Source: Janthinobacterium sp. (GTDB lineage Bacteria; Pseudomonadota; Gammaproteobacteria; Burkholderiales; Burkholderiaceae_D). Taken from it: a DNA stretch of 63,425 nucleotides. The stretch covers positions 1 to 63,425 of the forward strand of contig PKWL01000150.1 in the NCBI GenBank assembly GCA_003133225.1. The letters are read 5' to 3'. Position numbers and translations under genes: made by a program. Below are positions 8,661 to 17,416 of this stretch, piece after piece (position 1 is the stretch's first letter; every line of letters begins with the position of its first letter). The notes under the pieces were generated by a model. The model was not told where the DNA came from and did not search any database. It worked only from the letters and a program-made list of their open reading frames with translations.

Positions 8661-9250
8661 ATTTTTTTATCTTTGCCAGCCGCAGCCAACCATCGATCGT
8701 CATTTGCTAGCTACGCGACACGGTCAACTTGCCTGCCGGGGTGCCCTGGGTCAATGTCGGCCCCGTCCCCGCCGTTTTAGTTGCAGGTAATCATTCCGGC
8801 ACCAATGTTGACGCGCGCTGCGGCTTGTTGCCATGACATGGGCTGCGTCAACGTGGCCCATCACAATAATGTGCGAATAAATCGTGACCGGACCCGGTCT
8901 TATTGATAGGCAATCGGACTCGTCGCCCGACGCGCCAAAGCCGCCGTCGGTCACACTGCCGGAAACCGCCGCGCGTCCCGTAACCATACCCGGCTCATGG
9001 TGAGCGGCGCATTGCTGCGCCGCTGCTATCCGGCGATTCACGGTCATTGTGCTGTTTCGGCTGAAACTGATAGCTTATTGAGAAGTTATAGAAAATCTGG
9101 CAAAAATCTCCAACTTGGTGCTGAAATCCGGGTGGAATATATATTGGGCAAGACTGCAGTTGCAGCAAACCGTGAATTTTCGGTAAAATAGGTGCAAAAT
9201 CTCTTTGCTTTTCTGTCCATAGGGACCTGTCCTAACATTAAGTCTGAAAA
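8661..9250. other. intergenic region upstream of galE
   Basis: Open frames exist here but show no recognisable protein. Possibly eroded coding sequence disturbed by the neighbouring insertion. The galE promoter should lie in the last 150 bases, but I cannot assign boxes. Confidence 0.4.
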
Positions 9251-10252
9251 ATGAAAATATTAGTTACTGGAGGCCTTGGCTATATCGGTTCTCACACCTG
9301 TGTCGAATTGATGGCGGCCGGGCATGAAGTGGTCGTGGTCGATAATTTGTCCAATAGCAAGCCCTCCGTGTACGAGCGCGTGTGCCGCATCGCCGGCAAG
9401 GCGTTTGTGTTCGTGGAAGCCGATGTTCGTGATGGACCTTGCCTGCAGAGGCTCTTTACCGAGCACAGTATTGATGCGGTGATCCATTTCGCCGGCCTAA
9501 AGGCGGTCGGCGAATCGGTGGCCGAGCCCTTGCTTTATTACGACAACAATATTTCTGGCAGCCTGGTCTTGTTCGAGGCGATGGAAAGATTCGGTATCAA
9601 GACGCTCGTCTTCAGTTCTTCCGCCACCGTCTATGGCGATTCCGCCTCGGTGCCAATTTTTGAAAATTTTCCATTGTCAGCGACCAATCCTTACGGCCGC
9701 AGCAAACTCATGGTTGAAGACATCTTGCGTGACGTCGCGCTCGCCGATTCCACCTGGCGCATTGCATTGCTGCGCTATTTCAACCCCGTCGGTGCCCATG
9801 AAAGCGGTTTGATCGGTGAAGACCCGAACGGGATTCCGAACAATCTTCTGCCCTATATCGCCCAGGTGGCGGAAGGACGGCGCGAGCACTTGTCCGTGTA
9901 TGGCCAAGACTATCCGACCCTTGACGGGACTGGCATGCGTGACTACATTCATGTCGTCGATCTTGCCCTTGGGCATGTCAAGACGCTCGACAAACTGGCG
10001 GCGGGCGCGGGCGTATATACCTACAATCTTGGAACCGGACGTGGCAATAGCGTGCTTGAAATGGTGCGCGCATTTGAAGAGGCCAGCGGCAAGGCTGTGC
10101 CATACAAGATCGTGGGCCGCCGTCCCGGTGATATCGCAAGTTGCTATGCCGACGCCAGCCTGGCCGAACGCGAACTCGGCTGGAAGGCTGAGCGCAACAT
10201 TGCGCAAATGTGCGCTGACTCATGGCGTTGGCAATCGACGCCAAAGCCCTAG
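9251..10252 (+). CDS. galE: UDP-glucose 4-epimerase
   Basis: A 333-residue short-chain dehydrogenase/reductase that interconverts UDP-glucose and UDP-galactose, using tightly bound NAD. Visible features are the Rossmann motif GGLGYIGSH (residues 7-15), SSSATVYG, and the catalytic pair in NPYGRSKLMVE (Tyr and Lys about 151-155). The length is normal for GalE (about 338). It faces the polysaccharide cluster from its far end and would supply UDP-Gal for it. Its TAG stop lies in the CTAG target of the IS5 insertion just downstream, and the coding sequence stays complete. Confidence 0.92.
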   Translation: MKILVTGGLGYIGSHTCVELMAAGHEVVVVDNLSNSKPSVYERVCRIAGKAFVFVEADVRDGPCLQRLFTEHSIDAVIHFAGLKAVGESVAEPLLYYDNNISGSLVLFEAMERFGIKTLVFSSSATVYGDSASVPIFENFPLSATNPYGRSKLMVEDILRDVALADSTWRIALLRYFNPVGAHESGLIGEDPNGIPNNLLPYIAQVAEGRREHLSVYGQDYPTLDGTGMRDYIHVVDLALGHVKTLDKLAAGAGVYTYNLGTGRGNSVLEMVRAFEEASGKAVPYKIVGRRPGDIASCYADASLAERELGWKAERNIAQMCADSWRWQSTPKP

Positions 10253-11500
10253 GGAAACGCGGATCAAATCAATTTCTACTGGTTCAGCAACGTAGCGCAC
10301 GTTTTTTGTTTGCGCTACGCCGAATTGCACGACATTTTTCGCAATCGAGGGCGATTTTTCATGTTTCTCGCCTCTTTATAGGCGCTTTCTGGCGCTTTTC
10401 GCGCCACCTTATCCACTATGGGCGTAATTTCTCCCGAGCCAGGTACAAATTACTCAAGGCGAACAGCACATTAAGCTGGGCATCGTTCTTTGCCAACCCC
10501 TTGTAGCGTGTCTTCTTATATTTGAAAATATTTTTGACGACGTGGAACGGATGCTCCACCCGCGCCCTCACTTGCGCTTTGAGTTTCTCGTAGGCCTGGA
10601 CCAAGCTCTTTTGCCATCCTTCGGCCAGCTTTTCAATTGTCTTGCGCCGCCTTGCAATATGCCATTTTAGTTCTTGCCCATTGGCTGCCAGTGCCGCTTG
10701 CATGTCCTCTCGCTTTTCGACGCCAACGTAGCCAGCGTCAAGCCAGACATCTTGTTCCTGCCCGTGCAACAGGACCGGCGTTTGGCTGATATCGCTGACG
10801 TTCGCCGAGGTCGTTACCAGCGTATGTACCAAGCCTGATTCCTTATCGGCGCCGATGTGGGCCTTAACGCCGAAATACCACTGATTGCCTTTCTTTGCCT
10901 GGTGCATCTCCGGGTCACGGGCATGTTTCTGGTTCTTCGTCGAACTCGGTGCAGCAATCAACGTGGCGTCAACCAGGGTGCCTTTACTCATCAAAAGGCC
11001 GCGCTCGATGAGCATTGCATTGACTTTGACCAGCAGCGCTTGTGCCAAGTTATTCGCTTCGAGCAGATGGCGAAACCCCATCAGCGTGGTGGCGTCGGGC
11101 ACGCTCTGTTTGCACAGGTCGATTTCCATGAAATTGCGGAGTGCCGGCGAGTCGTAGATCGCGTCCTCTATCACCTCGTCGGCCACCCAATACCATTGCT
11201 GGACGAAGTACATGCGCAGCATCCGTTCAAGGCCAATCGGTGGGCGCCCGCGCTTGCCACTCTTCGGATAATGGGGCGTAATCACTTCCACCAGCCTCGT
11301 CCACGGCACCACCTGTTCCATCTTCTCCAGGAAGATTTCGCGCCGGGTGCGCCTTTTCTTCTTGTCGTACTCGGCTTGGGCAAAACTGACTTGGATCAGG
11401 GGCGTTGGCTTCATCTCGGGGCGATGTTGATGGTTATCCTAATGTAACGTTTACGCGGTCCGATCCGTTGGCCGGCTCAAGCGATTAAATCCGCGTTTCC
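10253..11500 (-). mobile_element. IS5-family insertion sequence with CTAG target duplication
   Basis: A 1248-bp element with 12-bp perfect inverted ends (GGAAACGCGGAT at the left and its complement at 11489-11500). It is flanked by a direct CTAG at 10249-10252 and 11501-11504. CTAR-type 4-bp duplications are usual for the IS5 group. The left CTAG includes the galE stop codon. Confidence 0.93.
10416..11414 (-). CDS. IS5-family transposase
   Basis: A 332-residue transposase with an N-terminal DUF772-type region (YDSPALRNFMEIDL, SVPDATTLMGFRHLLE) and a DDE domain: Asp in GTLVDATLIAAPSSTKN, Asp in VWLDAGYVG, and Glu in RVEHPFHVVKNIF. It looks intact and fills the element almost completely. It is on the opposite strand to galE. 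Confidence 0.93.
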   Translation of the reverse strand: MKPTPLIQVSFAQAEYDKKKRRTRREIFLEKMEQVVPWTRLVEVITPHYPKSGKRGRPPIGLERMLRMYFVQQWYWVADEVIEDAIYDSPALRNFMEIDLCKQSVPDATTLMGFRHLLEANNLAQALLVKVNAMLIERGLLMSKGTLVDATLIAAPSSTKNQKHARDPEMHQAKKGNQWYFGVKAHIGADKESGLVHTLVTTSANVSDISQTPVLLHGQEQDVWLDAGYVGVEKREDMQAALAANGQELKWHIARRRKTIEKLAEGWQKSLVQAYEKLKAQVRARVEHPFHVVKNIFKYKKTRYKGLAKNDAQLNVLFALSNLYLAREKLRP

Positions 11501-11504
11501 CTAG

Positions 11505-11990
11505 CCATGGCAACGGTGTGAGCACAATGATTTTGGAGAATGACTCGCAAAACAAACCGGAGGTCATGCCGAGCCTGCTAGCGGCTGAACCCGTCCAAAC
11601 TTGAACATCCTAGTGTTGTCCATTGGCCGACGTTGCGAATCTCGGCGATCATCTTAGTCCGCGAACTACAATTTTCGTAACTTGGAAGAGGCCACTGAAA
11701 CGTGCTCAGATTGGCTGAAGATTTGCGTTAATAAGTCAATCACCCGCGGCACGTCATTCGGAAGCGCTCAGTCAGGTTGGACTTAGCAGCCTCGGCGGCC
11801 CGCCAAAACCAACTTTGTTTAAATTATTTACCAACGGCTTTGTCGCGAAACCATACAGCGTTGGAACAGAAAATAGTCGCGCTGCGAGTCCAAACAACGG
11901 GGTTTCGACAAAGGCTCATATGCCAGTAGAGTAAACGTGTCCGACTGCGTCTGAAGGATTGCCTTTGCCCTTGCTGAAAAATAGCGGAAA
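11505..11990. other. intergenic region at the 3' end of the glycan cluster
   Basis: No gene is supported. It is the original galE downstream sequence, now cut off from galE by the IS5 copy, and lies at the convergent end of the polysaccharide operon. I find no strong intrinsic terminator. Confidence 0.4.
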
Positions 11991-13142
11991 TTACACTCGC
12001 CTTTTTTTATGGCAGTTCGTTTTTGCATTTCTAATTTCACTAAGAACAGCCAAATATTTCTGAATCACGATTTTTTCATCAAACTCCACTTCAACTTTTC
12101 GTCTGCCTGCCTTTCCCATCTCAAAACGCTGCTGAGGACTGAGCTCGACCATCTGCACCATTTTTCTTGCGAGGTCATCAGCATCTTTTACTTGGCAAAG
12201 CAATCCATTGACACCATCATCAACAACATCCTTGCAACCGACAGTATCCGTTGCAATGATAGGACGTGCCATCGCAGCCGCCTCCAGAAGAGAACGTGGG
12301 ACGCCTTCGCGGTAAGACGGCAAGACAACACAATCCGCATTAGCCAAAAAGGGACGAACATCATCGGTCTTGCCCAAATAATCTATCAGACCTTCTCCTT
12401 CCCACGACTTTATATCCTCAATTGAAATAGCATTGAAGTTTGTCGCATCCACAAAGCCCAGGAGTTGAAACTTGGTTGTAGGAAATTGTTGCCGAACTAT
12501 TCTCGCAGCATCGATAAATTCACGCACTCCTTTGTCTTTAAGCATCCTGCCAATCAACAAAAAAATAAAAGAACGCCGCTGCAGTGGTAACGGAGGCACT
12601 GGTAAATAACAACTCAAATCAATCCCAGAACCGGGAACCCGATCGGTAATCTCAGGGCGAACCAAGCCAATCTTGATGAACAAATCGCGGTCATCAACAT
12701 TTTGAAAAAAAACCCGATAAGATCGACACAACGAGAATTTATAAAGGCGCCGGACGATATGGGTCAAAAAATTATCATTAATGAACGTATTCCCCAACCC
12801 TGCAATATTATTAACAGCAGGTATGCCGAGCATCTGCGCTGCAATCGAACCATACACATTTGGCTTTACTGTGTACCCTAGATACACCGACGGCCTTTCG
12901 GATCGAAGCAAAAATAAATAACGAATTAATAATAGCAGGTCCCGACCGGGATGAGTGCCATTATTATCCATAGGTAAGTTTATAAAACGACATCCAAGAT
13001 TCTTAAGCCGGTCAGAATATTCATCGTCAGGGGCTATGGCGATAACCTCATAACCTTGAGCAACCATTGCTTTAATTAATCCGGATCGAAAATTAAAGAT
13101 ATTCCACACAGTATTAATTGAAATGAAGACTTTAATATTCAT
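11991..13142 (-). CDS. GT4 glycosyltransferase
   Basis: A 383-residue retaining glycosyltransferase of family GT4 with two Rossmann-like domains. The N-terminal half resembles PglA-type enzymes (MNIKVFISINTVWNIFNFR, GYTVKPNVYGSIAA, NNIAGLGN). The C-terminal half has GRMLKDKGVREFIDA and the nucleotide-sugar-binding motif around residues 275-285, VVLPSYREGVPRSLLEAAA. Cytoplasmic, adding one sugar to the lipid-linked repeat unit. It is the last gene of the leftward cluster and is AT-rich like the cluster core. The specific donor sugar cannot be read from sequence. Confidence 0.85.
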   Translation of the reverse strand: MNIKVFISINTVWNIFNFRSGLIKAMVAQGYEVIAIAPDDEYSDRLKNLGCRFINLPMDNNGTHPGRDLLLLIRYLFLLRSERPSVYLGYTVKPNVYGSIAAQMLGIPAVNNIAGLGNTFINDNFLTHIVRRLYKFSLCRSYRVFFQNVDDRDLFIKIGLVRPEITDRVPGSGIDLSCYLPVPPLPLQRRSFIFLLIGRMLKDKGVREFIDAARIVRQQFPTTKFQLLGFVDATNFNAISIEDIKSWEGEGLIDYLGKTDDVRPFLANADCVVLPSYREGVPRSLLEAAAMARPIIATDTVGCKDVVDDGVNGLLCQVKDADDLARKMVQMVELSPQQRFEMGKAGRRKVEVEFDEKIVIQKYLAVLSEIRNAKTNCHKKRRV

Positions 13143-13341
13143 AATAAATCCAAAACCGATCCTATGCAGTAAACGACGTGTTCAGTTAAATTTACATTAA
13201 TATAATTTAAACATTTTTAATTTCTACCAGTAACGGATCTTTTTCCAATCACGTGGACGCGTTCACTATTCTCACTCGTAGACAAGAAAAGCTTCTTTCG
13301 TGCCTGGCAAACAACTCCGAGATTCTTAAAAAATGACGTTC

Positions 13342-14076
13342 CTACATTCGCCTTATCGCGCGAACGGTACGGATCACTGAGGAAGTTACGATCCGACTAA
13401 AAGAAGCTACAGCCGGAACTGGGCACCTTATATTTACAGCATCCTTAAAGGATATAAAATTTCTTGAATTCCTCCGCATAAATGCTATCATATTTAAGAT
13501 CTGTGATTCCGTCATAGTATTAACATGGAGACATATGGTGTAGACTCCAAATCCAAAATGTAGCGTTGATGCGAATAATTGAGGAACAGCCGCCAATGAA
13601 CCTAAATCGTGCGGATAAAATCCATACCCATCCGTTAAATACCGAAATTCTAAAGCGGCCAGAGCAAGTAAGGTAACGTCATCAAATGAATGCGCCGGTG
13701 CCATATAAACAGGCTCCCATACTCCCTCCCGATGCAAGATGTCTTTTCCAGCCTTCAGCTTTGCAAATTGTGTTTTGTAAGGCAATCCGGAAAATTCCGA
13801 GTTATTATTTACCGATAGCAGACCAGAATCATGTGTCTCATATTGATGAGTATATCCATGCTGCGCAATAGTCCAGCCGAATGCTGACCATTCACGAATT
13901 TTATCCCAAAATCCGACTAATGCTGGCTCTATCTCTATTTCCTTATCAAGGCAGTTCGGCACGACACCAATAATAGGGTGAATATTTAAATCGACGATAG
14001 CTACTTCAAAAATAGAAAATTTTGACCATGCCATTTTGGAATTAATATCATCGAATCTTATAACAAATTTTGGCAT
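13342..14076 (-). CDS. polysaccharide-deacetylase-fold protein (DUF2334-like)
   Basis: A 244-residue protein with the NodB/CE4-like metal site: FVIRFDDIN near the N terminus (Asp-Asp) and QHGYTHQYETH (His-x-x-x-His, about residues 73-83), followed by MAPAHSFDD. The fold is that of carbohydrate deacetylases, and DUF2334 members have a shortened CE4 barrel. It has no signal peptide, so it probably acts in the cytoplasm on a precursor sugar. It sits in the glycan cluster between a glycosyltransferase and a deleted IS1595 copy. Substrate unknown. Confidence 0.72.
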   Translation of the reverse strand: MPKFVIRFDDINSKMAWSKFSIFEVAIVDLNIHPIIGVVPNCLDKEIEIEPALVGFWDKIREWSAFGWTIAQHGYTHQYETHDSGLLSVNNNSEFSGLPYKTQFAKLKAGKDILHREGVWEPVYMAPAHSFDDVTLLALAALEFRYLTDGYGFYPHDLGSLAAVPQLFASTLHFGFGVYTICLHVNTMTESQILNMIAFMRRNSRNFISFKDAVNIRCPVPAVASFSRIVTSSVIRTVRAIRRM

Positions 14077-14219
14077 AATAAAATATTAATTTTTTATAAA
14101 AATAAGGTAGGCAATAATTATATTTGAGCGCAACCAAAGAAAACAAACTTCAGCTATCAAATCATAAAATTAACTAATTTAATCCAAGAATATATAAAAT
14201 AACTGTTCATAAAAAAATA

Positions 14220-15013
14220 CCTGATTATGTTCTTTCATCAGAACCTCTTCCTTCCGGCTGAGTCCAACCTATATAGATGAGCTATCAACGGGAAGGGGCA
14301 GTCATGGCGATCAATGGAATTCAGTTTCAGAAGGGGTTGTCGCTTGCGGACTTCATGGACGCCTACGGCACGGAAGCCCAGTGCGAGGCGGCGTTCATTA
14401 AGGCGCGTTGGCCGCAAGGGTTCCAGTGCCCGTGTTGCGGCAATAAAAGCGCTTACGAGTTCAAACGGCGCGAGCTGCGGTACTGGCAGTGCGGCGACTG
14501 CCGGCATCAGACCAGCCTGCGAGCCGGAACGATTATGGAGCATGGCCACCTGCCACTTACGAAATGGTATCTGGCGATTTACTTGATGACCCAGTCGACC
14601 CGGTTGCCGGCTTTTCGTTTGCGGCTCTGACGCCATGGGCAAGGCAGGCCATCACGCCTGGTAGCTGCGTGATGTCGGATGGGCTGCTCGGCTTCGGTGT
14701 GCTTGAACTGCTGGGCTACGCACATAAGGTCGTGCTCGCTCCGCGCGGCAAGGCAGGAACCGAGATCGAGCCGTTCAAATGGCTCAATGTGCTCCTGGGG
14801 AACTTGAAGACCGCTTTGTCCGGAACCCATCATTCGTTTAAATTCTCCAAGTACGCCCGTCGCTATCTCGCTGAGGTGCAATACCGATTTAATCGGCGTG
14901 CGGACATGGCAGCGATGGTGCCGCGAATGGCGGTTGCCGCCGCCCAGACAAAGCCGTGTCCCAAGCGCATCATATTAGGGCTAGGAAAGGGCTGATGTAT
15001 GAACATAATCAGG
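14220..15013 (+). mobile_element. internally deleted IS1595-family element with 8-bp target duplication
   Basis: A 794-bp element with 22-bp inverted ends (14220-14241 and 14992-15013, 20 of 22 matching). It is flanked by perfect direct repeats AAAAAATA at 14212-14219 and 15014-15021. The central part of the transposase, including the first catalytic Asp, is missing. The clean duplication shows a genuine insertion into the AT-rich cluster. Confidence 0.9.
14304..14995 (+). pseudogene. IS1595-family transposase, central deletion
   Basis: It starts with a good ribosome site (GGAAGGGGCAG) and encodes the zinc ribbon (CPCCGNKSAYEF, WQCGDCRHQT) and the start of the catalytic domain (LPLTKWYLAIYLMTQS). 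The frame then breaks at about 14600. The rest (CVMSDGLLGFGVLELL, LGNLKTALSGTHHSF, YRFNRRADM) continues in another frame. The DDAYLGGE segment is absent, so it cannot be active. Confidence 0.88.
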
Positions 15014-15026
15014 AAAAAATAAACTA

Positions 15027-15803
15027 TCATAAAATATTAGCGCGAATTTTTTTAAATTTTGTTAATAACTTAAAAACCGAAATGGCGATCATGCCTTTAA
15101 TAGAAATTCCTTTTAAAAAATTATATTCCAGCACTTCACGCCCGCCGAAAGACAATTTAAATTCCGCGATATTCTTAACTTCTTCTTGCGACCCGAGCCC
15201 CCCAAAGTCATATTCTTTATAGTTATTTTCTTTGAAAAACTGGATCATGTGCCAATGCATATTTTTGTTTGCGCGACCAATTAACTGCCGATCTTTTGTG
15301 TCATGCATACTAATATCGCTTCCAGAATAAAGCAGCCTCGCTCTATTACCATCACATATATACGCATGAGCAGAAAGCCAGTTATTTCTATTTTGCTCAA
15401 CAATCGATACCGACATTAATAATCCGTTTTCCTTAGCTAATTGCTTTAGCTTTTCTTTATTTGATGGCGCCAAGCCTTTTGAAGCAGCAAAACGGTCATA
15501 AAATTTAATGAAAACTGCACGATCCTCGTCTTTTTCCGCGTCAAGAATCCGAATCGCAACCAAATCTTTATTTTTTGCGCGCCTAATCTCATAGGCAACA
15601 TTCTTTTTAATACGATTAAATATCGAGTCTACATCTATCGTAAGATCGATTAGCGAAGTTAAAAATGGTTGGGACCCTCGAAGCTGCTTGGTTGACTGCA
15701 GAAAATATTGTACATCCTCACCAATTGTGCCTTCCGGCGGATGATTGCAAAAATATAAATCTCGACACTTTATCCATTTGACATTCCTTAAAACGCTTAA
15801 CAT
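15027..15803 (-). CDS. FemAB/GNAT-like transferase, probably 5'-truncated
   Basis: A 258-residue protein resembling the acetyltransferase fold of FemAB-like enzymes: a C-terminal GNAT domain with YDFGGLGSQEEVKNIAEFKLSFGG, preceded by ARLLYSGSDISM and a helical segment (IKKNVAYEIRRAKNK). Such proteins in glycan clusters transfer amino-acyl or acyl groups to sugars or peptidoglycan. The ATG lies only 7 bases from a fragmentary IS1595 right end (15811), and its ribosome site (CAGGGAAAACT) is partly made of IS sequence. The original N terminus was therefore likely replaced. It lies between inverted IS1595 ends on both sides. Confidence 0.65.
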   Translation of the reverse strand: MLSVLRNVKWIKCRDLYFCNHPPEGTIGEDVQYFLQSTKQLRGSQPFLTSLIDLTIDVDSIFNRIKKNVAYEIRRAKNKDLVAIRILDAEKDEDRAVFIKFYDRFAASKGLAPSNKEKLKQLAKENGLLMSVSIVEQNRNNWLSAHAYICDGNRARLLYSGSDISMHDTKDRQLIGRANKNMHWHMIQFFKENNYKEYDFGGLGSQEEVKNIAEFKLSFGGREVLEYNFLKGISIKGMIAISVFKLLTKFKKIRANIL

Positions 15804-15810
15804 AGTTTTC

Positions 15811-15872
15811 CCTGATTATGTTCATACATCAGCCTTTTCCTAGCCCCAATATGATACGCTTGGGATATGGCC
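15811..15872 (-). mobile_element. 62-bp IS1595 right-end fragment
   Basis: The first 22 bases (starting CCTGATTATGTTCATACATC) equal the reverse complement of the right end of the 14220-15013 element. Similarity continues through the last coding bases (AGCCCCAATATGATACG) and stops at about 15872. It abuts the start of the FemAB-like gene. Confidence 0.8.
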
Positions 15873-16236
15873 ACCCACTCATTACCTCTGGCACCCATTG
15901 TGCTGCGCGAAGGCCGCAAAAATTCAAATATTAAATAACCATTTCCTTGCAATCTAAATGGCGACGTCTCGCCTCGAAATTTTTCAATGCAGTTGAAACC
16001 TAACCAACCGCGTGTATTGCAAATCAGATCAAAAAATGGCAAAAAACATGGTGGCATATGCCTTTCCTTACTGGATATATTGTCATGCACCCCGCGCCAA
16101 GGCAAGGCAAAGAAAAGCGGGGCATAAGCCATAAGCCACAAGCTAAAAAGCCATTATTATGGTATCGCTGGGAGGCAATCACCCAAGCTTTAGAAGACTT
16201 CCGACCTGATAATCAGTTAAAGTTAAGTTAACCATA
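15873..16236 (-). pseudogene. unidentified gene remnant between IS fragments
   Basis: On the minus strand 16141-15875 is open and encodes a plausible protein segment (WLGFNCIEKFRGE, SPFRLQGNGYLIFEFL) that then runs into the IS1595 end. It could be the displaced 5' part of a neighbouring glycan gene. I do not recognise the family. AT content is like the cluster. Confidence 0.35.
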
Positions 16237-16750
16237 CCTGATTATGTTCTTTCATCAACCTCTTAGCCCCAATATGATGCGCTTGGGACATGGCCTTGTC
16301 TGCGCCGCGGCAACCGCCATTCGCGGCACCATCGCTCCCATGTCCGCACGCCGATTAAATCGGTATTGCACTTCAGCGAGATAGCGACGTGCGTACTTGG
16401 AGAATTTAAACGAATGATGGGTTCCGGACAAAGCGGTCTTCAAGTTCCCCAGGAGCACATTGAGCCATTTGAACGGCTCGATCTCGGTTCCCGCCTTGCC
16501 GCGCGAAGCGAGCACGACCTTATGTGCGTAGCCCAGCAGCTCAAGCACTTCGAAGCGAGCAGCCCATCCGACATCACGCAGCTACCAGGCGTGACGGCCT
16601 GCCTTGCCCATGGTGTCAGAGCCGCAAACGAAAAGCCGGCGACTGGTCGAAGCGTACCCGTTGTGGTCGGCCGTCGCACATTTCGACGGCTGCGACAAAG
16701 GCGACCTTATTCGACGAGCCGCGCCCGCGGCCGCCTCCGGTGCGCTCGCC
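16237..16750 (-). pseudogene. IS1595-family transposase remnant (3' part)
   Basis: The right end (CCTGATTATGTTCTTTCATC, 16237-16256) is followed inward by transposase C-terminal coding sequence (LGNLKTALSGTHHSF, YRFNRRADMGAMVPRMA) and central sequence (GGERTGGGRGRGSSNK, VAFVAAVEM), with one frameshift at about 16560-16620. The N-terminal third is missing. At about 16750 it joins IS4-family sequence. Confidence 0.82.
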
Positions 16751-17200
16751 GCCCTCGGCAGCGACTCTGACCTCCTGCCGACCCAGCCAGATCGTTTTTA
16801 TGCCTGGTTCGCCGTCGTTTTTTTGTCCTATGAAGCCGTCGAGCCGCGCAACCAAACGGAGCACTTCGTAGAGTTGGGGTGGATGGTCAGTTGGAACTTT
16901 CGATTTCGCCAATAAATAGGCGCCTCGAATCTCATCGGGACTAAAGAAAAGGCTAGCGTAAAGGTAATGGCAAGCTCGTCCCATCATGCATGAGGTGTGC
17001 GATACGCCAGGCGACGATCATATATAAGGCCAACGCCGCTTCAGGCCCTCGATTGTCCACAACTATAAGACTTGAACCTTGCAGCCATTCTTGAGGATGT
17101 TAAAAAAAATTTCGCTTCCTGCAATGTCCGCGCCCAGCAATCGCAGGATCTAGGAATGCTACATAGATTTCGCCGCGAAATTCTCCACAATGATCCTCGC
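16751..17200 (-). pseudogene. IS4-family (IS50-like) transposase C-terminal remnant
   Basis: Minus-strand sequence encodes ALALYMIVAWRIAHLMHDG (frame 1), then LFFSPDEIRGAYLLAK, VARLDGFIGQKNDGEPGIKTIWLG. These are hallmarks of the C-terminal domain of Tn5-like IS4-family transposases. At least one frameshift is present and the catalytic domain is absent. The reading frame of the last part is fused to the IS1595 remnant. A matching IS50-like end lies at 17381-17400. Confidence 0.7.
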
Positions 17201-17380
17201 TCGCTTATTTAGGCGGTCGCCGCCGAGATTAATTTCAGAAAATTCTTCCGCTGCTCAGCTGCTTGATTCACTTTTCAACATCGCATCGCTTAAATTCCCA
17301 GAATGAACCATATTTTACGGAAGTTTACAAGTGCTTTATGGCAATTTACTGAAAAAATTTATGGCTGACTATTGTGCCAA

Positions 17381-17400
17381 AGATGTGTATAACCGTATGG
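17381..17400 (-). repeat. IS50/Tn5-like terminal repeat
   Basis: On the minus strand: CCATACGGTTATACACATCT. Its last 12 bases equal those of the Tn5 mosaic end CTGTCTCTTATACACATCT (from memory). With the copy at 4-23 it matches 16 of 17 bases over the core. It probably is the upstream end of the IS4 remnant at 16751-17200, most of whose interior is lost. Confidence 0.55.
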
Positions 17401-17416
17401 CCTAAAATAGATCGCT

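Noticed and set aside
9677..10207. 176-codon antisense frame within galE
   Set aside because: galE is unambiguous and the antisense frame has no domain similarity.
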